From contig JBBELK010000992.1 of assembly GCA_037783545.1 (NCBI GenBank), positions 372,001 to 436,000 of the forward strand: a stretch of 64,000 nt of DNA. Reading direction: 5' to 3'. Under the pieces are notes generated by a model. It saw only the letters and a program-made list of their open reading frames with translations, had not been told where the DNA came from and did not search any database. The translations under genes and the position numbers were made by a program. Positions 1 to 11,913 of this stretch are shown piece after piece (position 1 is the first letter of the stretch; every line of letters starts with the position of its first letter). Source of the DNA: Henricia sp. BOLD:AAB3569 (lineage: Eukaryota > Echinodermata > Asteroidea > Spinulosida > Echinasteridae).

Positions 1-1139
1 TCATCTTATTGTATAGTGTAGACGTTAGTTTCCTTCTTTCGGTTTCGACGTTTAATCGGCAACTTTAAACCAGTCTCATAACCCGAAATCGTTACTCTTT
101 TCTTGAATTTAACATGCACAAAACAAATTGAGAACGATCCAGCTTTTAACGTTAACGTCCATTTCGAGTCAAACAAGACGTTCTAACTCGTTATTTTTAC
201 GAAATGTCACGGCGAGTACATGTTTCAACATGCTCTTTTCAAAATGTAATTTCGGATGGTCCAGCTTCAAAATGCATAGAGTAATGTGCGAGGTATTTCA
301 GGTACCGTACAGACTTTCGCGCCGGCTAACATGTTCTAGCGTGCACCCCTTGCCACTTGGCAACCGTTGCCAACGGTCTGGTAGTCTGGTGCACGACTCT
401 CTTATTATGCGAGCGCTAAATAGCGCAGAGGCAGGACTCTGGGATTTATTTAAATCTATCACGCAACTGGCTTATTAAAGGGAATACCGGCTTTGTTGGG
501 CTATTTTGGGCTCGAAATAGACCCATACATGATTCTGAAAGTCTTTCCGAAATGGACTAAATAGAACCTGAAAAGAAACCACAAAATTTGGCCGTTTTCG
601 AGCATATTTTTAAAATATCAAGGTCACGTGTTTTATCGGAACCAAATTATGGTTTAGATAAATCACGTGGTCTTGGAGTTAGTTTTATTTCCAGCCGTAG
701 ACATTAGCGCGAACTGCGAGTTGCTTTTGTCATTCGCGGTTAGTTTCTCTTCTTGTTTGAAAATAATGGGTGTTGATATGGACTAGAGAATCTCTCAGGG
801 TTTCGCGTCTTCGCTTCGCGGCGATAAATAATATCCAAGGAAAAAACAGCATATATGCCTAATAAGGGCGCTAAAGACACAGAAACGTTGCGTTCGAGTT
901 GCTTCCTCGAGTCGGTGCTGACCTGAGGGATCATGCAAGGTGTGATGAGTCAGGGAAAACAAGGAAATGAGATTAAACACGTGTCGACCCATATCGAACG
1001 CCACCTTTATTTACAAACACATAATAGGCCTACATAAAACATCGCGACGGCTGGTAAAGCGTATAGCCCAACATTCGTCTCATCTGTCCCTTTAATTGCT
1101 TCCATTGATATGCAACAACGATATGAAGAATAACCGAGG
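1..1139. other. intergenic, nothing recognised
   Basis: No open frame here resembles a known family. The longest, a 116-residue plus-strand frame at 128-478, has no motif I recognise and is probably chance. Confidence 0.5.
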
Positions 1140-1256
1140 TATAGACCGTATCGAATAGCCGCCATTTCGTGGGGCAGTTTCTTTGTTCCTTGAAGACACG
1201 CATGGTTGCACATGAAATGGCGGCTACGAAATGGCGGCTATTCGTTACGGTCTATA
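1140..1256. mobile_element. MITE, TATAGACCG family, copy 1
   Basis: A 117-bp inverted-repeat element. Its left end TATAGACCGTATCGAATAGC is matched in reverse complement at the right end (about 31 bp per arm, one mismatch). The outer TA on each side fits a TA target duplication, so the element proper is about 1142-1254. An extra internal copy of the motif ATGGCGGCT lies at 1216-1225. A second, shorter copy is at 8417-8494. TA duplication and size fit a Tc1/mariner-type non-autonomous element, but no transposase of matching ends is present in the window. Confidence 0.75.
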
Positions 1257-3174
1257 AATTCCCAAACATTTTTGATAGATTAGCTTCGGGGGTATCAATA
1301 AAGAGTTTGAAGGGAAGAAACTATTTTACCTTAGATAAGATGAGACGAACTTGTCAATGCTGATCGAAGTTGTGAAGTGTGGACGGTTGAAATAGCACTG
1401 GAAAAAGATCTGTCAGTTTCGATGCAGCGGGGAACGGCCTTAAACAGTCACCTCGCAGTATACCAAATCCAAAAATGTAATATCGGGAGTCAGAAGACCA
1501 GTTGAAGATGTGCAGTCTTTGACGTCCACTGGCAAACTGACGAGTCACCAGCATCCCTTCCAGTTAAATATATTCAGTCAACGAGGTCAAAGATCGAGGG
1601 GCAAGCCTGCTGTATCCACAGGGTGGAAGCATGCAACCGGGTCGGGGTTGAAGACGCGCCAAGACTCGCGGGCTCGCGTGTCTTGGCATCCGAGCCAAAT
1701 ACCAGCGCGGCAGGGTGCTCCTGGCAGGCCGGAGGCAACGCCAGACGATACAGCTACTTTGCGTGGGTCGTCCTTATAAACCAAACTTGCAAGTATAGGA
1801 AAAAATTAACTGCATCCAATATCGCAATTGGCCAAACAACCAATTTGCGGGGAAATTTGGAGAATGGAAACTATTTTGCTGGCACGTCTTCCTCTTGTTA
1901 AAAAAGTTGCGAAAAGGGAAGTGTTTGGAATTCGGCTGGAGAGCAAGTTGTTTTGTTTCATCTCGCTAACAAAAGTTTGGGGAAGATACGATATCTAGAT
2001 TAACTTTATATACATTGACGCAATCCTCACTGTTGTGAGGTCAACACTTCTTTTACATTACAAGCAATCTCCAACATCGAATTGCGGTGTCTGACTCTGA
2101 TTTTCAAAGCGCATTTTTGGTTACAGTACGGCTATTTTTATTCCAATAGGCCTGCAAAGTGCAACAAGTGTGATACCAAGAAATCCATGCATTTGTTTAA
2201 GATTTTCGGCCGATACATCCTGGCTTGATCGCTAGTACGTAGAGGGGACAGGGTGGCACGTACCCCTGAAAACGTTTTTGTGCCCCCAACCCCCCGCCTC
2301 TCTTTTGGGGTTGGGGAAAACTGTATGTGTAATCACGGTAAGCTGCTTTGTGTGTCCTCTTCCAACGTAATGTTTCACTCCTATAGGCCCCTCCCACTTT
2401 GAGAAATCTGGCAACGACGCCGCATGACATAGTACATCGTACATTAGAAGAAGAGGCACATAGTACAGGAAGTGGAATGACGACATTGGGGAACTTGGAC
2501 AAAAACAGCACAGGATATATTAAAATAGGGAAATGATTAAAGGAGCGTGTCCAAATCACATTTTGACTCCCCCCATTTTTGTCATGGGCGTTGAGATTTT
2601 GATACCATATCATGTCTCATATTATTCTCATTACCATTCTGAAATATCGCGTTCTCACTCCGTATATTTTCAAGAATATCGTCAAAATACCACCAATGCT
2701 TTGTAAACTAATTTATCCGGTTCCATAAAGCAGTGCAGTAAATACACAAACATGTTTGCTTCCACATCCAAATTAGAGATTGCAGATTTCATGTTTTCTT
2801 TAAATGGATAATATTTTGGAGAGGTATTTTACATGACACTGGAGAGGTATTTTACATTTAACATTGATGTTAGGTTAGAACGAAATCCATTTTCTGAAAA
2901 CTGCTGAACAAACCCATTTAAGATACATTCCTTCATTCCTAACGTCTCGTCATAGCCTACCAACACTTTAGCACGGGGCTTGACGTCAATAGTTCCGTAG
3001 GGCAAGGAACGGGCCATCAAGGACTGCCAAAGGCAGACGTCAGTCTGTGCCTGTCACAACCCATTCCAAAATAAACATATACAGTTTCGCTATATACATG
3101 TATTTTTATAATATTGCCAGCGGCGAGGGAAGGTCCACCTATCATATTGCACGTCCGACATGCGGTAGCGATAA
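1257..3174. other. intergenic, nothing recognised
   Basis: There is a GC-richer patch at about 1600-1760 and C/T-rich stretches near 2280-2330. A 138-residue minus-strand frame at 2197-2613 shows no recognisable domain. I see no gene, tRNA or clear repeat. Confidence 0.45.
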
Positions 3175-3400
3175 TACACCCAACCAAAACAGTTCCCGTC
3201 TAATATTTTTTGACATAACTCAACAAATATTTTACTGATTTTTGTCATTCAAAAAGTGGTGTGGGCAATGTCATGGTGAAAACGCTGCCTTTTGTCAAAC
3301 TGTAACCACTTATTGTGTCCGTAAGACAAAAATCAGTAAAATATGTGTTGGGTTATGTCAAAAAGTATTAGACGGGAACTTACTTTTTTGGTTGGGTGTA
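3175..3400. mobile_element. fold-back MITE, about 72-bp arms
   Basis: The left arm (3175-3246) and right arm (3324-3400) are inverted copies with only scattered mismatches. Both contain the arms' core TTTTACTGATTTTTGTC or its complement. The roughly 77-bp centre is not repeated. Weaker inverted similarity continues outward to about 3130 and 3440, so the true ends may lie further out. No coding capacity. Confidence 0.7.
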
Positions 3401-4174
3401 GTTAACAATGCGTGTGCAATTAGGGGTGGTTTAGGTATGGGCTCAGCAAGGGCTATATAGAAATCGTACGGTTATATGGACGCACGCATCATATAGGAAG
3501 ATGATTAATTACATTCAAAACTTATTTCTTTTCGAATTTGTTAAGGCTCTATGGAGGTATCTACTTCGGGTTTGATTGGACCATAAGTTACCTTTATAAC
3601 CAGTTTTGCTCGGGTAAGTCCTTGTTAAGTATTTGCAGTAGAGTACTAAGGTGTGACAGAGTAACTTGGTCTAAACATTTGCTAGTAATCTTAACGTCCC
3701 TTGAGCGGAGGGAAATAGCTCACCTTGTTTTAGTGTATAGACTCAGTATCCTCGGCAACACACAGAGGGTGGCGTATTCACTTTAGCACACTACGTCCAA
3801 CAAGCTTGAACATCCCACCCCCCGTGTTTTCCCGCACCCACCCCTTAGGTTGGGACTTCGTCACATTTTTCATGCCCGAGGGTTGATATTTTAACACACA
3901 GAAATCCCTTGGGTGGGTATTTCAAAAATTGGCTAAATAGAAGTTAATGGTTCCAAACGTCCAATGCAATGAAAACGATAAGAAAACAATTTTCGGGTAG
4001 AACTTAGTTGAACTTAGTTCAACTTCAATGTATAAGGAAACACAGCAGAATTCTGGAAATCATCCGCCATTAATTTTCATGTAGAGGTTTTGTACACATG
4101 TACAGTAGTTATTATTGTTTTACATTGAGTTCTGTTTCTTGTCATCAAAAACAAATGAGAAATAAATATAAATT
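3401..4174. other. intergenic, nothing recognised
   Basis: AT-rich DNA with a C-rich stretch at 3810-3850. The short frame at 3538-3786 has no recognisable motif. Confidence 0.4.
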
Positions 4175-4904
4175 CTCTCTAATAACTTTGGAGATTTTTT
4201 TTAACACGAAGTAACATTTGATACCCATATGTGGTGGATGTTATACAGAATAAACATCATATCGCAACAGGTCTCCCGCATCGGTAGTCCTTTATTGCTT
4301 TACAATTCTTGCGTGGTATACCTAACTATTCAAAGAATTCCAAAGTCAAAAGGGCCAGCGATCCGATAGCTCTGCAAGTTTGATGGTTCATTCTTGTTTC
4401 TGTTTACAGACAATTTTCGAGTTGTAAGGACCTTTTGAAATTGAAACCGCAATCTCAGATTTGGTCGAGTTGTAAAAACCACAAAGATTTTATGGCGCAA
4501 CATTCGCAATGACTTGTAGCACACTAATGGGATAAATTATCTCTAATAACTTTGGAGGATTTTTTTTTAACACGAAGTAACATGTGATACCCATATGTGG
4601 TGGATGTTATACAGAATAAACATCATATCGCAACAGGTCTCCCGCATCGGTAGTCCTTTATTGTTTTACAATTATTTCGTGGTATACGTAACTATTCAAA
4701 GAATTCCAAAGTCAAAAGGGCCAGCGATCCGATAGCTCTGCAAGTTTGATGGTTCATTCTTGTTTCTGTTTACAGACACTTTTTGAGTTGTAAAGACCTT
4801 TTGAAATTGAAACCGCAACCTCAGCTTTGGTCGAGTTGTAAAAACCACAAAGATGTTATGGCGCAACATTCGCAATGACTTGTAGCACGCTAATGGAATA
4901 ATTG
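4175..4904. repeat. tandem duplication, 364-bp unit x2
   Basis: The segment starting CTCTAATAACTTTGGAG at about 4177 recurs at 4541 and stays in register for the whole unit, with about 20 differences including small indels. The similar minus-strand frames in both units (containing IAGPFDFGIL at their ends) are a by-product of the duplication, not evidence of a gene. Confidence 0.85.
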
Positions 4905-6523
4905 GGCTGGTCTCCATTTGTGATACGCCAAAATGATATTGATTATTCAATAAAATCAGCATCAATAAGCTAGCTAACCACAAGACAGAAAACATTAGAC
5001 TGTCAGAAATGTTAAGCATATAGAGTTTCTAATTTCCGGATAAAAACTTAAATCCTTCCTTAAGGCTATACGGAAGTGCAGATTTTACATCGACACTCAA
5101 ATAATTTAAAAATTTCCCAAAACACCGAATGAGATATTCTTGGAAGCAGTGTAATGCACTGATATAATTGACTCAGAAACACTGACGTCAATAACAAATT
5201 ATCTTGGATAATTCCCAAGTTTTTCCTGATAAATTGTCAAAAGACGTTTTCCAAGGATTCTTCATCATTGTTGTCACAGTTTTCGATGATTATGTGTCTG
5301 TTTACGACGATGTGCTCTTTGTTTACGTTTAAAGTGCATATAGTTAAAAATTTTCGTCTTTATGCGCACGCATCCTGTTTTGCATAAATTTGGTTTGGTA
5401 ATGATGCCAAATGTCATAAAATTCAAAGACGATTTCACATCCGACCTTTTCCTGAACCAAATTTATGCAAAACACGATGCCTGCACATAACGCCGGCCAT
5501 GTTTTGGTTTGCTGTGGTATCATCATCTATAACCAAGTTTTTTTCATGAACTATAGAATCCCGTCATTTAAAGAAATATTATGCATTCCGTGTTTTTGAG
5601 ACAATGGTCAACGTATTTTACGTTGTATGGACAACTTTAATGCTTAATATGAATGCAACAACGTGGACATTTAAGCCTCCGTAAAATGTTATCTGCCTGA
5701 GCATTATAATTGAGTTTATTTTGTGGCTGGACAAATGCCAGACGAAGTTCCAATAATTTAGAGAAATTATTTGAGATAGCGAATCTGCAAATCTACCCAG
5801 CGTGTCGGTTTGTGGTTTGAGCAAACTGCGCAAAGTACAGTGTAAAAATAGGATGGTATTCCGACGAAAGATTATTTTTCAAAAATTCCATGCAGATCTG
5901 TCTAGACACTTTTGTTTCGATTTCAAACACCAACAACAACGTGAACTTCGGATATGTTTAACAGTGGATTCTTCATTGGTACAAACTACTAAACGTTGAA
6001 GCTTTCAGTCTATATGCATGGTTTGTTTGAGGTGATGAATATTAAAACTGAGTATCCACTGCCATTTCTATAAACTAACTTCAGTTGTTAATTACCTACA
6101 GAATGGTGCCGTTTTGAACAGAAAACAAACTGAGGTGTTTGTTACCATTGCTACAACACATTCAGTAAGGGTTTTCTTGTAAACTCGTGAAGTAAAGGTT
6201 TGGGTCATTGCAAACGGTACATAGAAGCTTTTAATACAAAATGTTATACCAGTCGTATATGCCTGTATATTAATTAGTTACCTTCAATCTTCATGAGAAA
6301 GATCATTCACTTTACACTGATTGATTAGAGATAAAAAGCACGTTTTGAAAACAGTTTCAGAAACAGTTTGTAGTACATAGGTAACTCATAACATTCACAC
6401 GTATATTAAATGAAAACACAAGAAAGCTTAGGCTCAATATGTTCTCTGGCTCGTGAGGAACTGGTAAAAATGATTTTAAAAAATAGCACAGCAGAAGCAT
6501 GCCATAGATAGCGAGTCGTATTT
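4905..6523. other. intergenic, AT-rich
   Basis: No gene seen. It contains the inverted repeat listed separately at 5376-5474. Short frames (for example 5618-5833 and 6357-6584, minus) have no recognised motif. Confidence 0.4.
5376..5474. repeat. inverted repeat, 20-bp perfect arms
   Basis: Arms 5376-5395 (TGTTTTGCATAAATTTGGTT) and 5455-5474 are exact reverse complements separated by 59 nt. Partial complementarity (GCATCNTG) extends each arm outward. This could be a decayed MITE or a structured transcript; no expression signal is visible. Confidence 0.7.
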
Positions 6524-6922
6524 GGGTCATTCCATAAGGTTGGGTATATAACAGAAAAGTGGTGTCCATGTTGCGCTGGTACAAGTTCTTTTATTTAAAG
6601 ACTGGGTAATTATTTATCTGGTGAATTATTTGTTGTACTAAATAATTATGGCTAGGTGTCCCAATATAATCATGTTGTTTTCACTGACTCTCTCTCACAG
6701 ATCATGAAATATTTGGCTTACCTACGCAACATGGACTCCACATATGTTTAACACTACGAGTACATTTTGGAGGTCTGTAGTTTTGTTACAATGTGAAGTA
6801 AATACTTCTATTTTAGTGTAACATGTGTTTCTTTATAAAATGAATATACTTACTAAAGTAGCTGGGCTGGAATGTTACTCATATTTAAGATACTTTTTGT
6901 ACCAAACCTCGTGGAATGACCC
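6524..6922. mobile_element. DNA-transposon relic, GGGTCATTCCA ends
   Basis: The left end GGGTCATTCCATAAGGTTGG and the right end, read in reverse complement (GGGTCATTCCACGAGGTTTG), form a roughly 21-bp TIR. Both sides are flanked by ATTT (6520-6523 and 6923-6926), a possible 4-bp target duplication. The 399-bp interior is AT-rich and has no transposase. Superfamily not assigned. Confidence 0.55.
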
Positions 6923-7860
6923 ATTTGCGTCGTGCTAAATTTATGCAATTTTACTTAACTAAAATGCTTTTTGTTAACTAGATAACATACTAAGTTTCAA
7001 TGTATAACCTACTATCCAAAAATATCTCGAGCACGTTTTTGCCGTTTATTGCCTTTTTCGGAAGCATCTAATACGTCAGAATTTTTACGCCAAACGGAAA
7101 CACAAATCAATGACGTCAACAAGACAGTGACGTCAAGATGTAATTTTTAACGTCTGTGCTGAACTTGGGAGGTGCTGTTGGAATTCCAGCGTTGGGCATA
7201 CCTCAGCCCCACCACCGCTTATTACTAAATTTGTTTGTCGTTAAAGCTACATACCTCCGAATTTGGCACTGACCTAAGGGTTAAACCCAAGGGCAGTGGC
7301 ATTCAGACTAGTGTACAATTTCGTACAGTTGTATTTAGCATTTGACGTGCATTTTTCCCTTCAAATCTGTTTGTCAAAGTTATGCACAAAGTTCATACAA
7401 ACAAACGTAAGCAAACAATCATACAAACAATTATAAGGTAAACTAGCTGGTGAAATCCTAGACAAACCCTATAGCTGAAATAACATTCACAATTCGTAAA
7501 ATGTCTGCGATGGACCTATTATTGACCATTGAACATGCTTTGTTTACCAGTTTGGCTTCACATAACTTGTGAAGGAAAAACAAACTAAACGCTGAGCGTT
7601 TTACGTGCGATTGGTGAAGCAATAATTAGTATGGTGCATAAGTACCACATAAATGAGATAACTTAAATACATATGGGATGACAAGAAATCCAAAATTAAC
7701 GTGGCTAGAAGGCTATTCGAAATGGAATGGTGTTGCTGAGGGTAGAGGTGGGCTATGATCTTATACAGTCTTGTATAAACAGTTTTAAAGAAAATTAATG
7801 GTGAACTTTAATTGTTGGTTACAACGAAACAAGGAAGATAGAGAAATCACATGGCCCACA
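6923..7860. other. intergenic, nothing recognised
   Basis: AT-rich sequence without recognisable coding or repeat structure. Confidence 0.4.
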
Positions 7861-7920
7861 TCGGACACACCGGACAGATGCTCTACCAGCGCTGGTAGAG
7901 CATCTGTCCGGTGTGTCAGA
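7861..7920. repeat. 60-bp palindrome with tRNA-like half-sites
   Basis: A palindrome with no spacer, centred between 7890 and 7891. The inner 27 bp on each side match perfectly, then one mismatch, then two matches. Each arm contains GGTAGAGCATCTGTCC, which resembles the D-arm/A-box of a tRNA or tRNA-derived SINE. There is no B box or acceptor stem, so this is not a tRNA gene. Confidence 0.9.
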
Positions 7921-8223
7921 TTAGTCGATCGGCGAAGTCGAAATTTTGGGCTAGTTAATGTCCCCACCCTAACACAATACATCATTGGGTAGCTTAATAT
8001 CTCAACCTTAGAGTGAGGCATGATGAGGAGTTTAAAGGTTTGGAGAACAATTTTATGTGCTTATTTTGGTTTTACTGAGCATCACATTCACCTCAAACTT
8101 GGTTTGCTGTGGATGAAGCTTGTTGTGTTGCTGAATGTCCAAAATGTCAATATCTTTTTACCGAAAATGGGGTTTTTAACCAAAAAAGCCAACAATCAAC
8201 CCTTATCAGCGTACTGCTGACTT

Positions 8224-8416
8224 GAGCGGTTTCACAGCTGTCACGGGTCATTAAATATATCTCTGTTTGTCCTCCAGAAGAGAAGAAAACAATAGAGCCT
8301 CGTGCTTGTCTATTAGCAGCCACGTTCTACGTTTTCCACGTGCTCTATTGTTCTCTCCTCGATCTGGAATGCAACACGGGAGAGTTTAGTGACCCATGGC
8401 AGCTGTGAAACCGCTC
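8224..8416. mobile_element. MITE-like inverted-repeat element, 193 bp
   Basis: The terminal arms 8224-8255 (starting GAGCGGTTTCACAGCTG) and 8385-8416 are 32-bp inverted copies with three mismatches. A second inner pair (AACAATAGAGC / GCTCTATTG) lies around 8290 and 8340. The whole element can fold into a long hairpin. It directly abuts the TATAGACCG element at 8417. No target duplication was found. Confidence 0.75.
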
Positions 8417-8494
8417 TATAGACCGTATCGACCGTTGAAAGGTTTTAGTAACAAAAGGTGCCCACGGAATGGCGGCTATTCGATACGGTCTATA
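8417..8494. mobile_element. MITE, TATAGACCG family, copy 2
   Basis: The ends TATAGACCGTATCGA and TCGATACGGTCTATA are inverted copies. The internal motif GAATGGCGGCTATTCG matches the first copy at 1140-1256, but the left half is shortened and diverged (78 bp against 117 bp). Confidence 0.75.
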
Positions 8495-8933
8495 GGGGCA
8501 GTAGAGGGAGTCCATTATCAACACTTTGAGTAAGTTTTGTTTTTTCACAAAAATGTGAAGAAAAATCCAACGCAGTACGCCACACTGCATCCTGGCTCAG
8601 CTGTATGTCTCATGTGATTTTTCTTTTACCCCTAGTTGGTTATTTCATTTTTATGTATGGCCTATATGTTGGGTTCGATTAAATAGTAATATATTCATAT
8701 AGTATAGCCAGTATAATTGTATGCCATTTTAGTCGATAATTGCGTTCGATTAATCAGTAATAGGCGGTATTAAACAGTGGGCCAATGCAACCGATCGGAA
8801 GTGAAACGGTTTCATAATATCACCAATTGGATTTACTTCGTACACTATCCGGATGACTCATTATATTCTGAACTCACTGTTCCCGCTGGTGATATCGCCA
8901 GAGGCTGCCAGAGGGATATCACTGCTAAAAAAA

Positions 8934-8990
8934 GGCAGTGTCTTTACGGGAGGTAATTTTGCAGAAATTACCTCCCGTAAAGACACTGCC
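8934..8990. repeat. perfect 26-bp hairpin
   Basis: Arms 8934-8959 and 8965-8990 are exact reverse complements with a 5-nt loop (TGCAG). The arm starts GGCAGTGTCTTTACGGGAGG. The neighbouring segment 8886-8922 holds a smaller inverted pair (GTGATATC / GATATCAC). It is probably a young fold-back element; a structured RNA is an alternative. Confidence 0.9.
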
Positions 8991-9194
8991 GTTCTTGGCC
9001 GGAACAGTCACCGACAGTCGCCACGTGCGAGGAGTTCCACGAACATCCACCCATATGAACACAATATAGCAGTGACACCATCGGATCCTCGAAACACAAA
9101 TTACATATCCCCGTATTATAGTTGATTTCATGTTTTTTGGAGAATCCCAGTTTATAAGATTTTAGCGTGGACAGCAAATTTAGACAGCATTATG

Positions 9195-9305
9195 CAGTGG
9201 CGGATCCAACCTCATTGAAATACAGAAATACAATGGATTTCAGGAGGTCCGACCCCCTGAATTTCATTGTATCCCTGTCCTTTAATGAGGCTGGATCCGC
9301 CTCTG
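9195..9305. mobile_element. MITE with CAGTGGCGGATCC ends and TTATG duplication
   Basis: A 111-bp element whose two halves are inverted copies almost to the centre (around 9250). The ends read CAGTGGCGGATCCAACCTC and GAGGCTGGATCCGCCTCTG. TTATG occurs directly on both sides (9190-9194 and 9306-9310). CAGTGGCGGATC ends are common in hAT-like MITEs, but hAT makes 8-bp duplications, so the 5-bp repeat does not fit that simple assignment. Confidence 0.75.
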
Positions 9306-9614
9306 TTATGCGATGATATCATGTAAACGAGTTGAAATCCAGCTTGACCAATTTGTATCATTATATCAGATAACTGCTCAAACTTTGCTAAGGATAACTG
9401 ACATTTTCACATGTAATGTCATTAAAAGTAATAATTAAGAGTCTTTAAAGGCAGTATACATTGGTATCTCGAAAATCAGAAATGTTCACAGATTTACGTC
9501 TAATTTACACAATATAAACATGATGACCGTAGAAAACTTTCCCTAAAATGGTTTTGTCTGAAGTGCTATAGTTTTTGAGAAATGAGTAAAACAATTATTT
9601 TTCGTCTCATCAGA

Positions 9615-9825
9615 CGAAAATTCAATTCGCCCCAAAACCATTTCGCCCAAGTGCCATTTCGCCCCCAAACCACTTCGCCCGAGTGCCATTTCGCCCAAAT
9701 CACTTCGTCCAAACACTACATCGCCCAAAATGCCACTTCGCCCCAAAAACCACTTCGTGAACAGGCCGTGGTTCAGGGAGAAATGGTTCAGGGCGAAGTG
9801 GTTTTGGGGCGAAATTACTGCAAAC
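9615..9825. repeat. word-biased TTCGCCC repeat
   Basis: About ten irregularly spaced copies of a degenerate word close to CCACTTCGCCCAA occupy the region; the last copies (9780-9820) are inverted (GGGCGAAGTGG). Spacing varies from about 13 to 22 bp, so this is not a classical tandem array. No coding function inferred. Confidence 0.8.
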
Positions 9826-10264
9826 CCTTTTTTGACTGTTTTCTCAAAAGTTAGCGAAGTACGTACGGAGCTGGTTTTTGCTCAGGTTGGTTTTAATCAT
9901 GCATATCTTCAATCACACATGGGAATACAACTATTTGTAACAGTTTACCAATCATGTATTCTATCTTTAAGGCAAATATATATTTACTGATCTCTTATGT
10001 AAGAAAGCAGACTACAAATGAATATTACATCTTGAATAATTTCAAGTATTTAGACAAAAATATCAAAATTAGTACAAGTAGGTGATTTTTTAGCAAATTG
10101 TTTAGTAGTATATTTTCGACCGATTCCCGAAACAAACGATTACTCTTAAGCCCCTTTCACACATTCACGGATAAGACGCCGGATGATGCCGGATTGCAGG
10201 TCCGGCACGCGGGTTTTATTATTTATTTTTTTACACCGCAGCGTGGGGTACACCCCAATTTTTC

Positions 10265-11740
10265 AACCCGAATAGAGTCTCCTAAAGTTCCAATGACTGA
10301 TACTTCGCAAGTGACAATCTTGGAAAGAGTTACTACTCTTACTGTCGCTATTGGTATTGTTCCTATGGACTTTAAAACTGCAGTCATTCGACCGTTGCTG
10401 AAAAAACAGAATTTGGATCCAGACATATTACAAAACTATAGACCGGTATCAAACCTTCCGTTTGTGTCTAAGGTGCTTGAAAAAGTCGTCAAACAACAGT
10501 TGGATGAACACCTGGTAGAACATAAATTATATACGAAACACCAATCAGCATACCGAGCTCACCATAGTGTCGAGACGGCGCTCCTGCGTGTGCATAACGA
10601 CATCATGATCTCACTAGACAAACAGAAACATGTCGTGTTGGTGTTGTTAGATCTATCCGCTGCCTTTGACACGATCGATCATGGTATCCTCTTGCACAGG
10701 CTGGAGCACCGTTTCGGCATTACGGGAACTGTCTTGAAGTGGTTTCGGTCCTATTTGTCAGATAGGAGGCAGTGTGTCTCAGTTGGGTCGATTGAAAATA
10801 GGTCACGTTATTTGTCACTTACATGTGGGGACCGATTCTCTTTACCCTGTATACCTCACCCCTCGAAGGCATAATTGAGCGCTATGGTCTTAATTGTATG
10901 TTTTATGCCGACGATACACAATTGTACATATCGTGCGAGACTAGTGTTGACGCTATTTCTCCTCTCGAATTATGTATGGGCGAAATTCGCAACTGGATGA
11001 GAACTAATTTTTTGGTTTTGAATGATGAAAAAACCGATGTCATCCATTTTTCTTCTCGTTTTAAACAAGTGAATAAGCTGCAGTGTTTGACGGTTGGTGA
11101 GAACGATGTTTGTGCGTCATCAGTGGTGAAAATTTTAGGTGTGCTGCTTGACCAGTCTGGCTCCATGGAAGCACAAATTGGTCAGGTATGCAAGGCGGCT
11201 TCATTCGCACTATGGCGCATAGGGAAAATTCGATCACTTTTAGATGAGAAGACCACTGAACGATTGATTCATGCATTCGTTACATCGCGCCTTGATTTTT
11301 GTAACAGCCTTCTATATGCACTTCCAAAATCATATATTCTTAGACTACAATCAATACAAAATTCTGCTGCTCGTTTGATTACTCTGTCTAGAAAGGCCAC
11401 TCACATAACTCCAATTTTCCATGCGCTTCACTGGCTCCCGATTTCCGAACGCATTCAATTCGAAATATTACTGATGGTGTTCAAAATTATCAACCACCAA
11501 TGTCCGGCGTATCTGAATGAGCTCATTCAGATCTACATTCCTCCCCGTACTCTCTGATCTGCCAACAAACGCTACTTGGTACCGGTCAAATGTAGGACTG
11601 CATACTATGGTTCTAGGGCGTTCTCTGTTTCTGCCCCACTGCTGTGGAACAGCTTGCCAGATGGCTTGCGTCTGGTGGAAGATTTGGCCAATTTTAAAAA
11701 GAATTTGAAAACGTGGCTTTTTAAAACATGTTTTAAATAG
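10265..11740 (+). pseudogene. CR1/L2-like LINE reverse transcriptase, 5'-truncated
   Basis: Reverse transcriptase of a non-LTR retrotransposon. The first frame (to 10874) carries VIRPLLKK, NYRPVSNLPFVSKVLE, LLDLSAAFDTIDH (RT motif A) and WFRSYLSDR. The next frame (from 10823) carries YADDTQLY, the catalytic motif C, then VKILGVLLD, LDFCNSLLY, AARLI, HWLPISERI. The conserved GVPQGSVLGP block expected between them is mostly lost at about 10808-10825, where the frame also shifts. A TGA at 11555-11557 interrupts the tail, but the same frame continues with APLLWNSLPDGL to a TAG at 11738-11740. No endonuclease domain or first ORF is present, so the copy is 5'-truncated. It is dead. Gene content and the tail point to the CR1/L2 group; the exact clade was not determined. 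Confidence 0.93.
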
Positions 11741-11913
11741 TGTATTTAAGTTTTTATTTGTTTTGAATTGGTTTTTAAAGATTAATTTTTAAATATTAAG
11801 TAAATTTCTAACCTTTTTAATTGTTAGGGACAACTAAGTGGTTTTACATTGTACCGAGTGCTGAGACGCATGTGTAGCGCTCGTAAAATCAATTATTATT
11901 ATTATTATTATTA
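11741..11913 (+). mobile_element. LINE 3' UTR and (ATT)n tail
   Basis: The short 3' UTR ends with a GTGCT / AGCGCT stem-like segment around 11857-11880 followed by about seven ATT units. This tail type is usual for CR1/L2-group LINEs of marine invertebrates. Confidence 0.75.

Noticed and set aside
128..478. 116-residue frame as a gene
   Set aside because: No recognisable motif, and unsupported by neighbouring exons; compatible with a chance open frame.
7861..7920. tRNA gene
   Set aside because: Only a D-arm-like half is present, duplicated as a palindrome; no B box, anticodon arm or acceptor stem.
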